Source: Betaproteobacteria bacterium (GTDB lineage: Bacteria > Pseudomonadota > Gammaproteobacteria > Burkholderiales > SG8-41). Taken from it: a stretch of DNA of 10,947 nt. A program made the translations under genes and the position numbers. Position 1 is the stretch's first letter; each line of letters starts with the position of its first letter. Where the stretch lies: contig JANXSE010000340.1 of assembly GCA_025356695.1 (NCBI GenBank), forward strand, positions 1-10,947. Reading direction: 5' to 3'. The notes beneath the pieces are model-generated. The model was not told the DNA's origin. It was given only the letters and a program-made list of their open reading frames with translations, and ran no database searches. Shown one piece after another: positions 6,639 to 10,947 of this stretch.

Positions 6639-7422
6639 ACAGGCGCTTGAGTTCGGCGCCCGGATCGGCGGCCCGCATGAAGGCCTCGCCGACCAGAAAA
6701 CCGTTGACCTTTTGCGCACGCATTTTCGCCACATCCTGCGCATTCAAAATTCCGCTTTCTGTAATCACCATGCGTTCTGCGGGAATGCGGTCGAGCAGAC
6801 CCAACGTGGTTTCGAGCGTGGTTTCGAACGTCCGCAGATTGCGGTTGTTGATACCGAGCAGCGGTGTTTTCAGTTTGAGCGCGCGCTCGAGTTCCACCCC
6901 GTCGTGCACCTCAACCAGCACCGCCATGCCGAGTTCATGCGCAATGCCCTCGAGTTCGGCCATGCGCGCATCGTCAAGCGCAGCCACGATGAGCAGGATG
7001 CAATCGGCGCCCAGTGCACGCGACTGGTAAATCTGGTACGGGTCGATCATGAAATCCTTGCGCAGCACCGGTAGCGCGCAGGCGGCACGCGCCTGCTGCA
7101 GGTCTTCGGCACGGCCCATGAAAAAATCCCGGTCGGTCAGAACGGAGAGACAGGCCGCGCCGTTTTTTTCGTAGCCGGCAGCGATCGCGGCTGGATCGAA
7201 ATTTTCGCGCAGCAGGCCCTTGCTCGGGCTGGCCTTCTTGATTTCGGCAATCACCGCCGGCCGACCGGCACTGATGCGCGTGCGCAGGGCGGCGGCGAAA
7301 TCGCGCGCCGGCGCCGCTGCGCGCGCGCGTTGCTGCACGCCGGCCAGTGGTTCGGTCTGCACGAGCGCCGCCAGTTCGCTTTGCTTGCGCGCAATGATCT
7401 TCTGCAGGATGTCGGTGGGCAT
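6625..7422 (-). CDS. trpC: Indole-3-glycerol phosphate synthase
   Basis: Ring closure and decarboxylation of CdRP to indole-3-glycerol phosphate, the fourth step of tryptophan synthesis. This is the monofunctional form with no fused TrpF; 265 residues from ATG 7422 (a GTG at 7431 is the alternative). TIM-barrel active-site residues are all present: [11 protein letters not shown] (Glu60, Lys62) at 59-69, RKDF (Lys122), LVEVHD (Glu171), LLGINNRNL (Asn192) and ITESG (Glu222, Ser223). A weak GAG precedes the ATG. In related genomes trpC follows trpD directly. Here a glycosyltransferase gene on the opposite strand lies between them, so trpC must be transcribed from a local promoter. The methyltransferase gene follows 49 nt downstream. 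Confidence 0.97.
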   Translation of the reverse strand: MPTDILQKIIARKQSELAALVQTEPLAGVQQRARAAAPARDFAAALRTRISAGRPAVIAEIKKASPSKGLLRENFDPAAIAAGYEKNGAACLSVLTDRDFFMGRAEDLQQARAACALPVLRKDFMIDPYQIYQSRALGADCILLIVAALDDARMAELEGIAHELGMAVLVEVHDGVELERALKLKTPLLGINNRNLRTFETTLETTLGLLDRIPAERMVITESGILNAQDVAKMRAQKVNGFLVGEAFMRAADPGAELKRLFATD

Positions 7423-7447
7423 ACGATGCACTCGAATTTGACGATAG

Positions 7448-7453
7448 ATTATA
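7448..7453 (-). promoter_or_regulatory. Probable -10 box of a local trpC promoter
   Basis: On the minus strand TATAAT (7453-7448) is a perfect -10 box, 25 nt upstream of the trpC ATG, in the 109-nt gap shared with the divergent glycosyltransferase gene. The -35 zone is GC-rich and unlike TTGACA. The same AT-rich patch reads TATAAG (7450-7455) on the plus strand and could serve the divergent gene too. A local promoter is expected because trpC is cut off from trpG-trpD. Confidence 0.45.
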
Positions 7454-7531
7454 AGGCAAATGCACGGCCGCCCCGCCGGACGGCACAGTGCGCCGATATG
7501 ACCCGCCGGTGCGATACGCTAAACTCTCCGC

Positions 7532-9358
7532 ATGCCTGCCGCCCGTTTAAAAACGATTACGTTTCCCGCGCGTGACGCGTACGCGACGCCGGCAAACGAT
7601 CCGGCGTTGCTGGCCCATTTGACGCTGCGCCGGGAAACCGCGCAGGCGTGGCTGGACATGCCGGAGGACGAACTGGCCACGCAGTACGCCGGCGCCGCCG
7701 GCCAGCGCCACCGCAAGCTCAGTCACAGCGGCCTGCTCTACCACCCGCTGTCGTTATCCGACATTGAATTTCGTGCTGCGCTGCGGACGCATCTCGCCGC
7801 CGAAAAGACGCCGCGCTGCGGCCTCCTGCTCGCCGCAATGCTCTATCTGGTGCCGCACGAATTTCCGCGCAGCATTGAAATTTCCGCGGTGCCCGGATGG
7901 CTGAGGGCCGATTATGCCGGCCAGATGCTGTTGCCGCCGCCGCTGTTCCGGCAACGCGGCGAAGCCGCCGCCTACCGCGAATTCATGCAGCACTGGGTGT
8001 CGCAGCTGCGCGATTTCATTGCCGCCGCCCCGCGCAGCGAAAGCGGCATGCACCTCGCACAGCGGTTCGGCGAAGCGTCCTATTTTCATTCGCTCTATTT
8101 CAATTCCGCCAACGCGCGCAAACTCTTCAAACAGCGCGCCGAAATCCTCGAGTCGTCACTCGACGCAATCAATTACCCGCTGGACTGGACGTTCCCGCCG
8201 CGTGCGCCGCAGCCGCGCCTCAGGCTCGGCGTGCTCGCGCTCGATTTTCAGGCGCGCACCGAAACATTTGCCACACTGCCGGTGTTTCGCGATCTCGATC
8301 GCAGCCGCTTCGAAATTATTTTGTTTGCGCTGCGCCAGGATGACAGCGCAATGGAACGGTTCTGCCGGCAACACGCCGACCGCTTTGTCTGTCTGCCCAC
8401 CGGCCTGCTCGAACAGGTCCAATTGATCCGCGAAGCCGATCTCGATCTGGTTTTTCTCGGCGGCAACGTCACCGCCGCCGCCACCGACCTTGCCGCGCTG
8501 ACGCTGCACCGTCTGGCGCGCGTGCAGGTGGCCAGCATTTGCTGCTGCGTCACCACCGGCATGCGCAACGTCGATTGTTTCCTCTCGGGGGTCCTGTCGG
8601 AACCGGCCGACGGTCCGCTGCATTACACGGAAAAACTCTACCTGATCGACGGCCCCGCGCACTGCTTCGACTACGGCGAGAGTGCGCCGGCTGTATCAGC
8701 ACAGCATCTGCACCGCGCCGCGCTCGACCTCCCGCGCGATGCCATCGTCTTTGCCAGCGGCGCCAACTTTCACAAGATCCTGCCGGAACTCGAAACAGTC
8801 TGGCTGCGCATCCTGGCGTCGGTGCCCGGTTCGCGCCTCATGCTCTATCCGTTCAACCCGAACTGGGACGGCTACTCGGTCACCGCCTACATGATGCGGC
8901 TGGGCGAAGGCCTGCGCCGGCATGACATCGACCCGGCGCGGATACTCGTGCTGGAGGCGGCACCGGACTGGGGTGAAGTCATGCAGCGGCTGCGGCTGGC
9001 CGACGTCTATCTCGATTCATTTCCGTTCTGCGGCGCGACCTCGCTGCTCGACCCCCTGTTGGCCGGTCTGCCCGTCGTCGCCATGGACGGCAACTCGCAC
9101 CGCTCGATCCAGGGTGCGGCCATCCTGCGCAGCCTCGGCCTCGACGAACTGGTGGCGGCCGACGTGGCTGCCTATATCCGCCTGGCCCTGCGTCTGGCGG
9201 CGAACCGTCGTTACCGCAAAAACACCGGCCTGCGCATCGAAAAGCTGATGCGCAGCGCACCGGCGGTTTTCGACCACGCCGCGTACGCTGCCAAAGCCAC
9301 CGGCGCCTTCGAACAAATGTGGCAAGACTATTGCGACGGCCGCCTGCGCGCCGGATAA
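7532..9358 (+). CDS. GT41/SPINDLY-like glycosyltransferase, no TPR repeats
   Basis: A 608-residue protein resembling the catalytic half of O-GlcNAc transferase relatives (COG3914, GT41), which move a sugar from a UDP donor to protein side chains in the cytoplasm. Residues 1-220 are mostly helical in character with no TPR pattern. At 229-264 is RLRLGVLALDF...RFEIILF (first Rossmann half). LDLVFLGGN (304-312) and RLARVQVASICCC (327-339) follow. At 407-440 lie FASGANFHKIL, with Lys415 aligned to the UDP-binding lysine, and VPGSRLMLYPF. At 489-520 lies LADVYLDSFPFCGATSLLDPLLAGLPVVAMDG, the donor-site signature. Cys337-339 replace the usual Gly-Tyr/His-Pro turn, and the family His in DFxxH is absent (DFQAR). 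Length and absence of TPRs resemble HMW1C-type N-glucosyltransferases. It lies antisense between trpD and trpC. No ribosome site is clear before the ATG, so it may be leaderless. The donor and acceptor are unknown. Confidence 0.8.
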   Translation: MPAARLKTITFPARDAYATPANDPALLAHLTLRRETAQAWLDMPEDELATQYAGAAGQRHRKLSHSGLLYHPLSLSDIEFRAALRTHLAAEKTPRCGLLLAAMLYLVPHEFPRSIEISAVPGWLRADYAGQMLLPPPLFRQRGEAAAYREFMQHWVSQLRDFIAAAPRSESGMHLAQRFGEASYFHSLYFNSANARKLFKQRAEILESSLDAINYPLDWTFPPRAPQPRLRLGVLALDFQARTETFATLPVFRDLDRSRFEIILFALRQDDSAMERFCRQHADRFVCLPTGLLEQVQLIREADLDLVFLGGNVTAAATDLAALTLHRLARVQVASICCCVTTGMRNVDCFLSGVLSEPADGPLHYTEKLYLIDGPAHCFDYGESAPAVSAQHLHRAALDLPRDAIVFASGANFHKILPELETVWLRILASVPGSRLMLYPFNPNWDGYSVTAYMMRLGEGLRRHDIDPARILVLEAAPDWGEVMQRLRLADVYLDSFPFCGATSLLDPLLAGLPVVAMDGNSHRSIQGAAILRSLGLDELVAADVAAYIRLALRLAANRRYRKNTGLRIEKLMRSAPAVFDHAAYAAKATGAFEQMWQDYCDGRLRAG

Positions 9359-9394
9359 ACGCACGCCGCTCGGCACGCTTTCGAAGCGCGGCGC

Positions 9395-10414
9395 TTACAG
9401 GCCTTTGGTAAACGCCACGAACTGATCGAGCTTTTTGCGCGCAGCCCCGTCAGCCATGACTGCAAGCGCTTTTTTCACGCCGTCAACATGGCTGGGAGCA
9501 AGTCCTGCGGTGTAAATGCTGGCGCCTGCATTGAGCGCGACGATATCGCGCGCGGCGCCGGCTTTGCCGGCGATGGCGTCTAGCAGCATGGCCTTCGATT
9601 TTTCCGGCCCGTCGACACGGATCTCGGCATTATCGTGTACTGCCATGCCGAAATCGGCTGGTGAAATGCGATATTCCCTCACTTCACCGTTTTTTACTTC
9701 GCCGATCATCGTCGGCCCGGCAACGGAAATCTCGTCGAGCCCCTCGAGACCATGCACCACCATGACGTGACGACTGCCGAGGCGGTGCAATACATGCGCC
9801 TGAATGCCGACAAGATCCGGATGAAACACCCCCATCACCTGGTTCTTCGCGCCGGCCGGATTGGTCAGCGGGCCGAGGATGTTGAAAAGGGTGCGCACGC
9901 CGAGTTCCTTGCGCACGGGTGCCGCGTACTTCATGGCGCTGTGATGATTGGGTGCGAACATGAAGCCGACGCCGGTTTGTTCGATCGACTGTGCGACCTG
10001 TTCCGGCGTCAGGTTGATGTTGGCGCCCAGTACCTCCAGCACGTCGGCACTGCCCGATTTGCTCGACACCGAACGGCCGCCGTGTTTGGCAATGCGCACG
10101 CCGGCGGCGGCCGCGACGAACGCTGCTGCGGTGGAAATGTTGAAACTGTGCGCGGAGTCCCCGCCGGTGCCGCAGGTGTCCACCAGGTCTTCAGTCGCCC
10201 TGACCGGCACCTTGGTGGCGAATTCGCGCATCACCTGCGCCGCCGCGGCAATCTCGCCGACGGTTTCTTTTTTCACGCGCAGGCCGGTGATGATGGCGGC
10301 GATCAGTACGGGAGACACCTCGCCGCGCATGATCTGGCGCATCAACGACAGCATTTCCTCATGAAAAATCTCGCGATGTTCGATGACGCGCCCGAGCGCT
10401 TCCTGTGGTGTCAT
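9395..10414 (-). CDS. trpD: Anthranilate phosphoribosyltransferase
   Basis: Transfers phosphoribose from PRPP to anthranilate, the second step of tryptophan synthesis. It has 339 residues from ATG 10414, which overlaps the trpG stop in an ATGA and has GGGGAG (10427-10422) 7 nt upstream. The frame runs 137 codons further upstream, but only as a shadow of trpG. Motifs: DTCGTGGD at 79-86 (PRPP), FNIST at 91-95, [18 protein letters not shown] at 110-127, [17 protein letters not shown] at 156-172 and LDE (Asp227, Glu228, Mg ligands). The fourth residue of the KHGNR box is Gly113 in place of the Asn given as anthranilate-contacting in family annotation. Otherwise the active site is complete. It ends 36 nt from the convergent glycosyltransferase gene; the gap holds a short stem (9376-9388) without a T-run. 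Confidence 0.97.
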   Translation of the reverse strand: MTPQEALGRVIEHREIFHEEMLSLMRQIMRGEVSPVLIAAIITGLRVKKETVGEIAAAAQVMREFATKVPVRATEDLVDTCGTGGDSAHSFNISTAAAFVAAAAGVRIAKHGGRSVSSKSGSADVLEVLGANINLTPEQVAQSIEQTGVGFMFAPNHHSAMKYAAPVRKELGVRTLFNILGPLTNPAGAKNQVMGVFHPDLVGIQAHVLHRLGSRHVMVVHGLEGLDEISVAGPTMIGEVKNGEVREYRISPADFGMAVHDNAEIRVDGPEKSKAMLLDAIAGKAGAARDIVALNAGASIYTAGLAPSHVDGVKKALAVMADGAARKKLDQFVAFTKGL

Positions 10415-10947
10415 GCTTTTTCTCCCCGCAAAAAATTCTCGAGCAGCGCGTGCCCTCGTTCGGTCAATATCGATTCCGGATGAAACTGCACGCCCTCGAC
10501 CGCCAGGGTCTTGTGGCGCACGCCCATGATCTCCCCGTCGTCGGTCCACGCCGTTATTTCCAGGCAGTCCGGGATTGTTTCGCGCTCGATCACCAGCGAG
10601 TGATAGCGCGTCGCCTGCAGCGGATTGGGCAGCCCGCGAAACACCCCCGCGGATTTGTGATGGATCGCCGAGGTCTTGCCGTGCATGACCTGTTTGGCGT
10701 GGATGATGTTGCCGCCGAAGGCCTGGCCGATCGACTGGTGGCCGAGGCAGACACCGAGGATCGGAATCTTGCCGGCAAAGCGGCCGATCAAGGGCACCGA
10801 GACGCCGGCTTCGTTCGGCGTGCACGGGCCGGGCGAAATGACGATCTGCGCCGGTTTCAGTGCGGCGATTTCATCGAGCGTGATTTCGTCGTTGCGATGC
10901 ACGACGACATCCTGCTTCAGCTCGCCGAAGTACTGCACAAGGTTGTA
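10411..10947 (-). CDS. trpG: Anthranilate synthase glutaminase subunit (5' end outside window)
   Basis: Class I glutamine amidotransferase that supplies ammonia to TrpE for anthranilate synthesis; in some bacteria it also serves PabB in folate synthesis. The frame is open to the window edge and begins with [10 protein letters not shown]. In the family this follows an N-terminus of about a dozen residues, so only the start is missing. Visible motifs: [27 protein letters not shown] with the nucleophile Cys encoded at 10749-10747, and GVQFHPESI with the catalytic His and Glu. The stop overlaps the trpD start by 4 nt, indicating translational coupling. trpE is expected further upstream, beyond the window. 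Confidence 0.96.
   Translation of the reverse strand, partial: YNLVQYFGELKQDVVVHRNDEITLDEIAALKPAQIVISPGPCTPNEAGVSVPLIGRFAGKIPILGVCLGHQSIGQAFGGNIIHAKQVMHGKTSAIHHKSAGVFRGLPNPLQATRYHSLVIERETIPDCLEITAWTDDGEIMGVRHKTLAVEGVQFHPESILTERGHALLENFLRGEKA

Noticed and set aside
6576..6743. A 56-codon upstream extension of the methyltransferase
   Set aside because: It overlaps the end of trpC in another frame and resembles no methyltransferase N-terminus.
9376..9388. A short CGCTT/AAGCG stem between the glycosyltransferase gene and trpD as a terminator
   Set aside because: Only 5 bp, with no T-run on either strand. It is too weak to call.
7423..9394. Transposon or integron ends around the glycosyltransferase gene
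   Set aside because: No terminal inverted repeats, target duplications or recombinase gene could be seen at either edge.
10415..10825. A 137-codon upstream extension of trpD
   Set aside because: It is trpG read in the wrong frame; the ATG at 10414 has a strong ribosome site and the classic ATGA overlap.

Overview
This window looks like chromosomal DNA from a Gram-negative betaproteobacterium. It is GC-rich (about 60% by eye) and carries a di-iron Coq7 for ubiquinone synthesis, an A-type Fe-S carrier ErpA, AnmK for murein recycling, and the trpG-trpD (ATGA overlap) and rplM-rpsI pairs. The order anmK / erpA / bactofilin / membrane coiled-coil protein / argC / rpsI / rplM / OsmC-like / coq7 is one I associate with Nitrosomonadales, Rhodocyclales and Burkholderiales. 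The genus cannot be read from the sequence. There are no tRNA or rRNA genes, no CRISPR array, no insertion sequence and no gene-free stretch above 300 bases.

Layout. (1) 8-1093 (+): anmK, ending at a bidirectional terminator shared with the opposing operon. (2) 3711 down to 1136 (-): an apparent operon argC, a bitopic coiled-coil membrane protein (DUF6776-like), a bactofilin and erpA, closed by that terminator. (3) 4645 down to 3805 (-): rplM-rpsI, with a near-consensus sigma70 promoter upstream and a strong intrinsic terminator before argC. (4) 4819-5235 (+): an OsmC/YhfA-like protein, divergent from rplM and convergent with coq7. (5) 6575 down to 5265 (-): a COG4627-like methyltransferase and coq7. 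(6) The trp region on the minus strand: trpG (N-terminus outside the window), trpD, then trpC.

The most unusual point is in region 6. The run trpG-trpD-trpC, normally contiguous in this group, is split between trpD and trpC by a 608-codon gene on the opposite strand (7532-9358). It encodes a TPR-less GT41/SPINDLY-like glycosyltransferase (O-GlcNAc-transferase superfamily). Its acceptor-side loop has Cys-Cys-Cys-Val where relatives have Gly-Tyr/His-Pro-Gly/Ala. trpC therefore needs its own promoter, and a perfect TATAAT lies just upstream of it. A small methyltransferase follows trpC directly, so two possible glycan or protein-modifying enzymes flank trpC.

The other genes are housekeeping: murein recycling (anmK), Fe-S assembly (erpA), arginine synthesis (argC), ribosome (rplM, rpsI), ubiquinone (coq7) and tryptophan (trpG, trpD, trpC). 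The bactofilin beside a bitopic coiled-coil protein is a plausible envelope-shape module of unknown target.
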